Positions 8,753 through 17,085 of a stretch of DNA of 64,000 nucleotides are shown here, piece by piece (the stretch's first letter is position 1; every line of letters begins with the position of its first letter). The stretch spans positions 62,001 through 126,000 of the forward strand of contig NZ_JABBEA010000014.1 in assembly GCF_012912005.1 (NCBI RefSeq). Direction: 5' to 3'. Under the pieces are notes generated by a model, which worked only from the letters and a program-made list of their open reading frames with translations, was not told where the DNA came from and did not search any database. This stretch comes from Paenibacillus sp. SZ31. Its GTDB lineage: Bacteria; Bacillota; Bacilli; Paenibacillales; Paenibacillaceae. Both the position numbers and the translations under genes were made by a program.

Positions 8753-9694
8753 ATGACACCATCGGTTTTGGCATACGAGCAGGGATATGCGATCCATGTG
8801 AACGAGCCTGGAGATTCACTTTTTTATCATCTGGATTATGATGAACGCTCCCACGAACTGAATATGGAGTTTCAGCATTTCCACGATTTCTATGAGATCT
8901 GTATTCTTCTGGATCGCACGGCTGCACATATCATTGAAGGCAGTTTGTACGAGATTCAGCCGTATGATATCGTTCTGCTGCGGCCTTCCTTACTACATAA
9001 AACGCAATATCCCAAGGGAGTGCCACCCAAACGGTTGATGATTACCTTTGCCATGCCACGCAATACAACCGGTCTTGAGAACGGTTACACAGAACTGTTT
9101 TCGATCTTTGATGAACCAATCCCGATATTCCGATTTACAGAAGAACGGCGTCAGGCGGTATTAGCTCCTTTAAACGAAATCTTTGCTCTATCACAAAATC
9201 CCTCCGTAATTCATTCGGTTGCAATTCATAGTAAATTCGTTGAGTTTCTCTGTACAATCCATCGATACTCAGCGGAGAATAGCTACGTTCGTGAAGAGAC
9301 AGGTTCGTCTATGTCGCAGCGGATGTATGCCATTGCATCGTATATTCACAGCCATTATCAGAACGAGTTGTCCCTTGAGGAGATCTCCAAACGGTTTTTC
9401 GTGAGTGCCCATCATCTATCCCGTCAATTCAACAGAGTCACAGGCTTTACATTTACCGAGTATATTCAGATGACCCGAATTCGCAACGCCCAACAAATGC
9501 TCCTAAACTCTAACCAAAAAATCACTGATATTGCGGCACAGTGCGGCTTCGCCAGCTTTTCTCAATTCAATCGCATCTTCAATAAACTGAATGGCATGTC
9601 ACCAAGTGCATATCGCCGAAGCAGACAATCGCAGAGCGAGCGGGAAGTGATGCGTGTGGGTGAGAGACCCGAGTCACTTGGGTACCTAGAGTGA
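8753..9694 (+). CDS. AraC-family regulator with cupin sensor domain
   Basis: About 313 residues. The N-terminal half is a cupin (MEFQHFHDFYEICILLD, then EIQPYDIVLLRPSLLHKTQYP); the C-terminal part is an AraC double HTH (about residues 205-305, with SLEEISKRFFVSAHHLSRQF and ITDIAAQCGFASFSQFNRIF). I prefer ATG 8753 because the purine-rich TAGGGGG has proper spacing to it; ATG 8747 lies only one base from that site. Its divergent position makes it the likely sugar-responsive activator of the alpha-mannosidase gene. The ligand is not evident. Confidence 0.88.
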   Translation: MTPSVLAYEQGYAIHVNEPGDSLFYHLDYDERSHELNMEFQHFHDFYEICILLDRTAAHIIEGSLYEIQPYDIVLLRPSLLHKTQYPKGVPPKRLMITFAMPRNTTGLENGYTELFSIFDEPIPIFRFTEERRQAVLAPLNEIFALSQNPSVIHSVAIHSKFVEFLCTIHRYSAENSYVREETGSSMSQRMYAIASYIHSHYQNELSLEEISKRFFVSAHHLSRQFNRVTGFTFTEYIQMTRIRNAQQMLLNSNQKITDIAAQCGFASFSQFNRIFNKLNGMSPSAYRRSRQSQSEREVMRVGERPESLGYLE

Positions 9695-10195
9695 GAGAGG
9701 AGAGGAGAGTGATGGACAGAAAAGAAGACGATGTGATGATAAGGAGAACTGCATTGATTTTAAAGGATAAAATGTAAGTTATTGAATTAAATACTGAATG
9801 ATTCAATCATCACAGGTTATTGCGCACACACAAAACAGACATGCAAAATTCGCATGTCTATATGTACCATTGTATCCTAATGGGCAGGGCTCTCTATCTC
9901 ATTCGAGTCTACCCATGGTTGTGGTTAGAGCTTAATATAACAGGGCTAATCATTTTCCCTATCTCTTAGCTTTGAAGCTACTTTAGCTCATTACTCAAGC
10001 CTGATAGTCTCTAATCTACTAATAAAAATCCTCGTCTGATAGTGCTGTTAATTAATGAAGCATTGCAGACGCAGTTCCGATAAATAAATAGGAATACTTG
10101 CTACACCCTGTCAACCGGCCGTTACCAACCATGGGAATTCCCTCATCCATCCCCCTTATTTCAACTGCGAATTCTATCTTTGTAATTCATTTGAC
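9695..10195. other. AT-rich intergenic stretch at the left edge of the Roco island
   Basis: No convincing gene is present. It holds two short hairpins: ATTGAAT...ATTCAAT near 9781-9807, and AGACATGC/GCATGTCT at 9837-9859. The second is followed on the minus strand by GTTTTGTG and could end transcription from the Roco gene. Composition drops to AT-rich here compared with the AraC gene before it. I saw no tRNA or direct-repeat attachment site. Confidence 0.5.
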
Positions 10196-13093
10196 TTAGT
10201 TACTATCACCATTCTTATTTTTATTCAAAAATAGTTTAGGTACAACAGGGAGACCGCACCACTCAGCAATTGAATTATATTTGTCTGCTATATCCTGAGC
10301 AATTGATGTGCCATACTTAATGTTTTTTATAGTTTTTCCAAGTAGCGACTCTTCATCTTGTACTTCTTGCATAAAACGATTAAACTTTTTAAGTCCTCCT
10401 GACCTGATAATTTCTTCCTTGGACATTGCACTATTTAACTGAGTTATCCCTTTCTCTAATTTATCGAATTCATTAGCTAATTCTGGCTCCTTAGCGGTTA
10501 CCTCTTCCTTCATATCAAGTAAATCACCCTGTAGAGCGTCAATAACGTTCTTAATTTCTATAGTAATTGTTGTAGTATTCTTATTAGTATTAATATTTTT
10601 AGACTCGCTGTTGCTGTTATTATTGTTGTGGTTTTCATTATTAATTGTGTTATTTAATATAATGTGAGGTGTTTTATCCATAAATAACTCTCTTTCTTTT
10701 TGTCTATTTGTAAATGATTCAATTCCATCCAGAAGATTAGAAACTGACACCCTTAACATTGATTTATCACATACCGCCTCTTCGTGTCCATGTTCTTCAT
10801 ACCTTAGTAGCATTTTATAATCAAATTTATGATCACAATCAACATCACAATTACATTGAATCTTTTCAATTAATTTCAATTTTTTGATGCTTTTATGAAT
10901 TTCATCGAAAAATGAGCGTATGCGTAGAAGTAATTCTCGATTTTGTCTTTTGTTCGTACCCGAAATATGAACTTCGATTCGTTTATTTGAGACATTATCG
11001 AATAATCTAATCTTTCCAACAGAACCATTGTAATTTAAATAGGCCCCCTTCTTCCAACATAGCCTATTACCTTCACTATCATTAAGTAGATAATTGTGAG
11101 CTTTTACAATGAATCGAGTCATCACACCAGCAGGAAGAAATTCGTATTCGTATTGAAAGGTAAGGCAAGTTTCATCACTAAACTCAATCTCTTTTAACTG
11201 AATCTCTTCATTTTCCATTAGTTCAGGAATAAGGAATGTCTTATTTCTTTCTACTTCAAAAGATAGTTGGAAATTCTCCATTAGCCTTAGAATGAGTGAG
11301 TATCTATCCTCTGGATAAATGTTTTTGTTTTTCCATATTTCTGGGAGGTCGTCTATGTACAACATTCCATTACGATCTTGTAATAAATCATCCTCAGCAT
11401 CTAATACTTTATAAACAGCATCTGTTCCCCAATCAGGACTTAAGATAACATAATCCTTTAGTAAAACATCGGTTTGGAAGTGCAGTATAATTCCTAAGTC
11501 GTGCAAATACTGACTTAAACTTTTTGCTTCACTTTCTTTGACGTCATACTGATAGCATATTTTTTGGTATTCTGCGTATGTTATTAGATCCTGTGAATTT
11601 GACAATTCTTCAAGATGTTTGCGGATCTTGATCCAAGATGATAACCAAACTATATTCGTTAAAGGAAGTTTAACCGACTCTTCTTTAATTGTTTTCTCTA
11701 AATCATATATACCTATTCCGCTACTGCAACTTACTTTATAAGCATCAACAATTTGAGGATATTTATCTTGTAGGCTTTTTAGATCTACTTGTTTAATATT
11801 CTTACGTTCATCACATTTGTTGATTACCAGTAAGATTGGGCTTTCTCCAGCAAATGATTCAACTGTATTGAGCCAGTAATCGATACGCCCATATTCATCT
11901 TCTTGTCTTGCATCCCAAACTAGTATATACATTGATCTATTTGTCAAAAAGAACTGGTGAGTTGAATGATAGATCTCCTGTCCACCGAAATCCCATACAT
12001 TCAATTTGTAGTCCTGACCATCAATAGGAAAGTTCCATTGTTCAATATCAATACCCTCAGTAGATTCAATTACTTCTGACATGCTAAAGCTGTTATATAT
12101 CAATCGACGTAACAAAGAACTTTTCCCTACTCCTCCTTGACCAACAATAAGCATCTTAGATTCATTCAATTTTAATTTGTTCGGATCTTCTTGATATCTT
12201 ATGATATAGTTTACAACGTCAAAAGCAGGTTGGTTTAATATTTCTGGGGGTATGATATCTTCGAATATTGTTCCCTTAATATCAAGCTTCTTTATGTTAA
12301 TAAGATTTTTAATAGTCTTTGGGAAGCTCTGTATCTTACTTTCAGTGAGGTAAATTCGCTCCAATTTTGTAAGCGTACCTATTTGTTCAGGCAACTCTGT
12401 TATTTGAGATTTAGTAAGTATTAGAGAAGTTAGATTACATAGTTTGGATATATCTGGAGGGAGTTGTTTTATTTTTGGAGAAATACTCAACTCCTTTAAA
12501 TTAGTAAGGTCTAAAATCACCTCGGGAAATTCATCAATATCAGTACTATGAAAATATATTGCTGATAATTTTTCCAACTTCCTTAATCTAGCGGGGAAAC
12601 CCTTTATATTACACCAACCTATATTTAATTCTTCTAGGTGTTCAAAGCATAAAATCTCCTCGGGAAAAGAATCGAATGCTGTAGAATGTAAATCAATGTA
12701 TTTTAACCCAGACAGTTTATCAAATCTCGAAGGAAAGCTACAAATAGGGTTTCCTGAAATATCTATACTTTCCAGATTAACAAGTTCACATATTTCATCA
12801 GGTAACACTTTAAGTGTATTGTTTAATCCATCTGGAAAAAATCCGAAACTGCTAATAGATAGACTCTTCAGTGATTTAATTTCCCCAATTTCTTTTGGTA
12901 TTTCATTAATACCAGCACCAGTTAAGTTTATACTCTCCCATTGTTCCTCAGCAGCCTGTTTGAAGATGGTAATCAGATTTTTAGTCGAAAGTTTCATACC
13001 AATAGGAGGCTGAAAATGATCTATTGGATTTTTTACTTTTTGTATAATACTCTCCCACGTACTATTTTCAATAGAAGTATCATTCACATTCAT
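10196..13093 (-). CDS. Roco-family protein: leucine-rich repeats, Roc GTPase and COR domain
   Basis: A 965-residue protein. Leucine-rich repeats (LPxxIxxLxxLxxLxIxxN type) run from about residue 45 to 285. The Roc GTPase follows: P-loop GQGGVGKS at 318-325, switch II DFGGQE from 368, and NKCD at 425-428. A COR domain spans roughly 475-795. Next come an Asn-rich linker and a predicted helical C-terminal module ending in SIAEWCGLPVVPKLFL, an ending I recall from other bacterial Roco proteins. Start 13093 has AAAGGTGAG upstream; a GTG at 13105 is less likely. The gene is strongly AT-rich compared with both neighbours and stands alone, which suggests transfer. Bacterial Roco proteins are nucleotide-switch scaffolds of mostly unknown function. 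No effector enzyme (nuclease, TIR, protease) is recognisable. Confidence 0.9.
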   Translation of the reverse strand: MNVNDTSIENSTWESIIQKVKNPIDHFQPPIGMKLSTKNLITIFKQAAEEQWESINLTGAGINEIPKEIGEIKSLKSLSISSFGFFPDGLNNTLKVLPDEICELVNLESIDISGNPICSFPSRFDKLSGLKYIDLHSTAFDSFPEEILCFEHLEELNIGWCNIKGFPARLRKLEKLSAIYFHSTDIDEFPEVILDLTNLKELSISPKIKQLPPDISKLCNLTSLILTKSQITELPEQIGTLTKLERIYLTESKIQSFPKTIKNLINIKKLDIKGTIFEDIIPPEILNQPAFDVVNYIIRYQEDPNKLKLNESKMLIVGQGGVGKSSLLRRLIYNSFSMSEVIESTEGIDIEQWNFPIDGQDYKLNVWDFGGQEIYHSTHQFFLTNRSMYILVWDARQEDEYGRIDYWLNTVESFAGESPILLVINKCDERKNIKQVDLKSLQDKYPQIVDAYKVSCSSGIGIYDLEKTIKEESVKLPLTNIVWLSSWIKIRKHLEELSNSQDLITYAEYQKICYQYDVKESEAKSLSQYLHDLGIILHFQTDVLLKDYVILSPDWGTDAVYKVLDAEDDLLQDRNGMLYIDDLPEIWKNKNIYPEDRYSLILRLMENFQLSFEVERNKTFLIPELMENEEIQLKEIEFSDETCLTFQYEYEFLPAGVMTRFIVKAHNYLLNDSEGNRLCWKKGAYLNYNGSVGKIRLFDNVSNKRIEVHISGTNKRQNRELLLRIRSFFDEIHKSIKKLKLIEKIQCNCDVDCDHKFDYKMLLRYEEHGHEEAVCDKSMLRVSVSNLLDGIESFTNRQKERELFMDKTPHIILNNTINNENHNNNNSNSESKNINTNKNTTTITIEIKNVIDALQGDLLDMKEEVTAKEPELANEFDKLEKGITQLNSAMSKEEIIRSGGLKKFNRFMQEVQDEESLLGKTIKNIKYGTSIAQDIADKYNSIAEWCGLPVVPKLFLNKNKNGDSN

Positions 13094-13474
13094 TAAACAG
13101 CTCACCTTTCTTTATCTACTCCCAATAGTATACAATTTTCTAAGCACTAAACACTATATTTTCTACAAATATATTTATAGTAGTATAATTTTTACTGCTA
13201 AAGAGTCCTCTAATAAATTTTATTATTTATCGGCTTCCTAATGAATGAAAACCCTTATACTTTGCATAATACTTTTTTAACTTACCTTATTTTATGATTC
13301 ACCACACCCACAAGCAGGTTAGGAAATAAACACATCTAAAAATTTTTACCAAAATGTAAAAAAGTGTGAAGGAAGCAAAGCGTGTGCTTGAATCTTACTT
13401 CAAGAAAGCTCCATCTGAGGCGTGAGCTTATCATCGAATATTCTTTCTATGAGAGTAGATACATAAGTGGAGGA
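13094..13474. other. AT-rich intergenic region upstream of the Roco gene
   Basis: It presumably contains the Roco promoter on the minus strand; AT-richness makes any -10 call unreliable. No ORF with a ribosome site was seen. It ends at the terminator of the pdxA2 operon, which marks the right border of the AT-rich block. Confidence 0.45.
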
Positions 13475-13527
13475 TATATAAAACAAAAGGCAAACTCTCT
13501 GATTTATAGAGGGTTTGCCTTTTGTTT
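13475..13527 (-). terminator. Terminator of the dtnK-pdxA2 operon
   Basis: A nearly perfect stem (AACAAAAGGCAAACTCTCT pairing with AGAGGGTTTGCCTTTTGTT) is followed on the minus strand by TTTTATATA, 13 bases after the pdxA2 stop. Confidence 0.85.
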
Positions 13528-13539
13528 TGCTTCTACATT

Positions 13540-14541
13540 TTACACCAAGTCCTTTGGCGCCAGCTCAATAGCTGAGCGGATGGCGGCCAGCATACTTTTA
13601 TCATCGGCGATGTTTTTGCCGGCGATATCGAAGGCTGTACCGTGGTCGACAGACGTACGGATGATCCCGCCTTTTAGGCCAACAGTGATGTTCACACCTT
13701 CCTCGATGCCCATCACTTTGATCGGCGCATGGCCTTGGTCGTGATAGCAGGCTACGACGATATCGAAGTCACCGCGACCAGCGCGGAAGAAGAGTGTGTC
13801 CGCCGGGAGTGGACCAACGACGTTAATGCCTTCCTTCTGCGCACGCTCAATGCCGGGCTGCAGTTTCTCTTCTTCTTCTCCGTTGCCGAACAAGCCGTTC
13901 TCCCCGGCATGAGGATTGATTCCGCATACGGCAACGCGCGGATTCTCAAAGCCTGCTTTTTTCAGCGTATCATGAGCAAGCTTCACGACGGTGTAGGTTC
14001 TTTCCGGATTAATACTCGCAATAGCATCGATCAGACCCATGTGTGTTGTCAGGTGAATAACTCTCAGATTAGGCGTGGTCAGCATCATTGAGAAGTCCTG
14101 CGTATCCGTCAGGTCAGCCAAAATCTCGGTGTGCCCCGGATACAGGTGCCCCCCTTGATGCAAAGCTTCTTTGTTCAAAGGCGCTGTGCAGATGGAGTGA
14201 ATCTGCTGCTTTTTGGCAAGGTCAATGGCTTTGGCGAGAAACTGAAATGCTGCATCTCCAGCCACGGCAGATACTTTACCGTATTCCAGATCGGCAGGAA
14301 CGAGATTTAGATCAATCACATCCACAGTACCGAATTCATACTTGGCTTCGGAAGGTTCTTGAATCGCGTTAACGTTCAGACTTGAGCCGATGACTGGCAA
14401 CACACGCTCCAGAATCTTCGTATCACCGATAACGAGTGGATTGCACTGATCGTACATTTCTTGATGACCCAGTGCTTTCATAATAATCTCCGGTCCAATA
14501 CCTGCTGCGTCGCCCATTGTAATTCCAATTGTAGGTTTCAT
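13540..14541 (-). CDS. pdxA2: 4-phospho-D-threonate 3-dehydrogenase, PdxA2 type
   Basis: A 333-residue PdxA-superfamily NAD-dependent, metal-dependent dehydrogenase (MGDAAGIGPEI near the N-terminus; HTEILADL, CGINPHAGENG and CYHDQGHAPIKVMG further on). PdxA itself belongs to vitamin B6 synthesis, but the PdxA2 branch paired with DUF1537 kinases oxidises 4-phospho-threonate or -erythronate, which decarboxylates to dihydroxyacetone phosphate. The four-base overlap with the kinase gene supports that catabolic role. Confidence 0.9.
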   Translation of the reverse strand: MKPTIGITMGDAAGIGPEIIMKALGHQEMYDQCNPLVIGDTKILERVLPVIGSSLNVNAIQEPSEAKYEFGTVDVIDLNLVPADLEYGKVSAVAGDAAFQFLAKAIDLAKKQQIHSICTAPLNKEALHQGGHLYPGHTEILADLTDTQDFSMMLTTPNLRVIHLTTHMGLIDAIASINPERTYTVVKLAHDTLKKAGFENPRVAVCGINPHAGENGLFGNGEEEEKLQPGIERAQKEGINVVGPLPADTLFFRAGRGDFDIVVACYHDQGHAPIKVMGIEEGVNITVGLKGGIIRTSVDHGTAFDIAGKNIADDKSMLAAIRSAIELAPKDLV

Positions 14542-15833
14542 ACGAGAATACCCCCTTTTAATTTTTGAATCGCATGGATAAAGACATCGGGTTTGCCGAA
14601 TCCGCCTGCTTTGGTAATCACATGCAGATCATCAATCCCTATAAACTTGGAGATCGGCACACCGATTTCAAGCTCATCCAGCAGCTCGAAGCCGCTAATA
14701 TTCCATTTCAGACAGATTTGTTTTGCCGTATCGCCACCAGTCATGGACACACCTTTGAAAAGTCCCTCTTCCAGCAGTCTGGCACAGATCTCGCCCATCG
14801 CGAGTACGATTTCGTTGCTGACTTCCGTGTGATTGAGACCGCGAATGTCGCCCGTTGCCCGTGCCAGTTCAATATCGACTTGTTCTGCGGTGGAGTAGAG
14901 GACGACATCTTGTCCTTCGAGTGCTTTGGATCTGACCTCTGCATACACACGTTCCATTTCCTCAGCTCGGTCTGCTGATGCAGACACAGCCTTGAAGGAG
15001 TGGAAAGAAACGGATGCAATCTTAGATTGGCGCAGCAAGCGATACAACTGCTCGCGGGAGTTTTTATTTACGCTGCCCACAACCGTCAGGATTGGACCGG
15101 GATTCTCCGGTATCGTGAGTTCGGCGGACTTGGATTCAAGCTCGTAGTGAGCTGGGAGGTAGTTGGCAATGCCAGCAGACCCTGCCCAGGCAAAGGTATA
15201 GTCCAATTCGCCAGTCATCTGCAAGATCATCTCCAGATGCCGTTCTTCTGTGGAATCTACGAGTACATATGGAATGTTATTTTGTTTAAACTGTTCTAGT
15301 TTCAATTGAATATGGTCTTGGCCAACCTCCAGATCAGCAACCGTAATTTCGCCCACCTCATAATTCGTCTGCTGTTTCAGCAGGTCCGGAAGGTAGGAAA
15401 GAGTTACGGGCGTCTTCGGATCATTCGCAATCTCGGTTTCCGCGAGCGGAACGCCGTTCAGATAATGAATCCCCTCATGGATGGTACGGTTATTTTTCGG
15501 ATAACCCGGAGCTATCATCATAAAGTCAGGTTTGACGACATCATACAGGGCATCGATCTCGATACCGATATTTCCACGCATGGTCGAATCCATCTTTTTG
15601 AAAATCGTCTCAAATCCGTTGTTCGTCAGCAATTCAGCAGCCTGATATACACGGTCATATGCTTCCTGCGGTGATATGGAACGACTATCTGTATCAAAGA
15701 CGACGGCATCGTAACGCGTAAGAGGCTCCTCATCCATATTAAAAAGAACACTGGTTTTCAAGCCATGACGGGCAAGCTGCACCCCGCTGTCATTGGCACC
15801 GGTCAAATCATCTGCAATAATGGCTAATTTCAT
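14538..15833 (-). CDS. dtnK: Four-carbon acid-sugar kinase (DUF1537), D-threonate kinase type
   Basis: A 431-residue kinase of the former DUF1537 family. The N-terminal substrate domain begins MKLAIIADDLTGANDSG, and the C-terminal nucleotide domain contains VSMTGGDTAKQI. I placed the start at 15833, where AAAGGAGGGATG precedes the ATG; the upstream extension lacks a ribosome site. It phosphorylates a C4 aldonate (D-threonate most likely, D-erythronate or L-threonate possible), feeding the overlapping pdxA2 product. Exact substrate cannot be read from the sequence. Confidence 0.88.
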   Translation of the reverse strand: MKLAIIADDLTGANDSGVQLARHGLKTSVLFNMDEEPLTRYDAVVFDTDSRSISPQEAYDRVYQAAELLTNNGFETIFKKMDSTMRGNIGIEIDALYDVVKPDFMMIAPGYPKNNRTIHEGIHYLNGVPLAETEIANDPKTPVTLSYLPDLLKQQTNYEVGEITVADLEVGQDHIQLKLEQFKQNNIPYVLVDSTEERHLEMILQMTGELDYTFAWAGSAGIANYLPAHYELESKSAELTIPENPGPILTVVGSVNKNSREQLYRLLRQSKIASVSFHSFKAVSASADRAEEMERVYAEVRSKALEGQDVVLYSTAEQVDIELARATGDIRGLNHTEVSNEIVLAMGEICARLLEEGLFKGVSMTGGDTAKQICLKWNISGFELLDELEIGVPISKFIGIDDLHVITKAGGFGKPDVFIHAIQKLKGGILV

Positions 15834-15932
15834 GCAGTCATCCCTCCTTTGTAAGCACAATTTAGTAAAAGTCCGTTCAGATCATCAATCAATTAATCAC
15901 AGATTAAGCACATTAGATCAGGTGAAAACCAT

Positions 15933-16919
15933 TTATGTGGTAGGTCGTTGATTGTATTTCTCGACTCCGCCTGATTTCTCCAATCGTTTGGAGAGAAACC
16001 CGATGAAAATCGGTAGCAGGATGGCCGTAGTGACAACACTCGCGGCAATCTGTACTGTTGCAATCTCAGCAATAGGTCCAAATGAAGCATTAGCAGCCAC
16101 GATGGCAGCAGGTGTACCTACGGCATTCCCGGCTGTTGAACCTTCGGAGGCACCAACGATGGGATTCCAGCCGATGGCTTTAAAGAGCAGGAAACCGATT
16201 CCGCCTGTGAGAAGCACGGTCAGAACACCAAGCATGATTCCACCAAGTCCACCTTGGATAATCGATGAGAAGTTGATTCCCATACCCAGTGAGAAGGCGA
16301 AGAACGGAACAAGTTTGTCACTGCCTTTGTGCAGCCACTCCGCCAGATTGCGGTCCAGATTACCAATAATGACACCAACGATGAGCGGAAGCAATACAGC
16401 AACGAATGCCATAGGAGAGAACATGCCGTTGGCAAAGCCCATCGCACCGAAGATGGAGAGCGCTACCATGGTTAGGAATGGACCATCGCTGAGCGCGAGG
16501 AATGGATAGGCTGCTTTGTCATCTTCTTTACCGTATTGACCAGCGAGTGCGATGTAAAGACCACCGTTAGAGTTGGTCATCGCAGCGATAATGGCAAGTG
16601 GGGCCAGACCCAGGAATAACCCGCTTGAGTCTGCAAACAAAATGGCAACGAGACCAAGTGCTGCACCGATCGCCCACTTGACGACTAGCAAGGTAACACC
16701 CTTGCCGACGGATGAACCAGCTGTTTTGAACGTAATCTGTGTACCGGCAATTAACAGGAACAGTGCAATCAACGTACTGGAACTGTTAACGAAGAGAGCT
16801 TCCGTGAATCCGCCAATGCGCAGGGCATTTGGGAAGAATGTATTAATGGTAGCACCAAGTAACAGGGGAACGACCATCATACCGCCAGGGATGCGATCTA
16901 AAGTTGCTTTAATGTTCAT
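15933..16919 (-). CDS. kdgT: KdgT-family permease (2-keto-3-deoxygluconate transporter type)
   Basis: A 328-residue hydrophobic protein with about ten membrane segments, starting MNIKATLDRIPGGMMVVPLLLG, a clear KdgT-family N-terminus. The family imports 2-keto-3-deoxygluconate by proton symport. Here it is the first gene of the operon with dtnK and pdxA2, about 100 bases apart, so its real cargo is probably the four-carbon acid sugar. AGGAGCTACTACT precedes the ATG. A cre-like sequence lies about 32 bases further upstream. Confidence 0.88.
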   Translation of the reverse strand: MNIKATLDRIPGGMMVVPLLLGATINTFFPNALRIGGFTEALFVNSSSTLIALFLLIAGTQITFKTAGSSVGKGVTLLVVKWAIGAALGLVAILFADSSGLFLGLAPLAIIAAMTNSNGGLYIALAGQYGKEDDKAAYPFLALSDGPFLTMVALSIFGAMGFANGMFSPMAFVAVLLPLIVGVIIGNLDRNLAEWLHKGSDKLVPFFAFSLGMGINFSSIIQGGLGGIMLGVLTVLLTGGIGFLLFKAIGWNPIVGASEGSTAGNAVGTPAAIVAANASFGPIAEIATVQIAASVVTTAILLPIFIGFLSKRLEKSGGVEKYNQRPTT

Positions 16920-16950
16920 AGTAGTAGCTCCTTATGAAGTAATCGTTTTT

Positions 16951-16964
16951 ATGAAGCGCTTGCA
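16951..16964. promoter_or_regulatory. cre-like site upstream of kdgT-dtnK-pdxA2
   Basis: On the minus strand TGCAAGCGCTTCAT matches the cre consensus at 12 of 14 positions, including the central AAGCGCTT. It lies 32-45 bases before the kdgT start, where it would block transcription when CcpA is bound. Confidence 0.5.
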
Positions 16965-17085
16965 GGGATTATGTTATCCCATATCGTTTAATATAGCAAC
17001 AATAAATTATTGTAAATTTTAAATACACACTTAACTGTTTAAAAATGCAACACATGAAGGCGAAAAAAAAGACGCAAACTTAAAG

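Noticed and set aside
9695..9780. Possible 20-codon peptide after GGAGAG (ATG near 9713)
   Set aside because: Very short, no conserved feature, and the purine-rich leader is repetitive, so the ribosome site is probably accidental.
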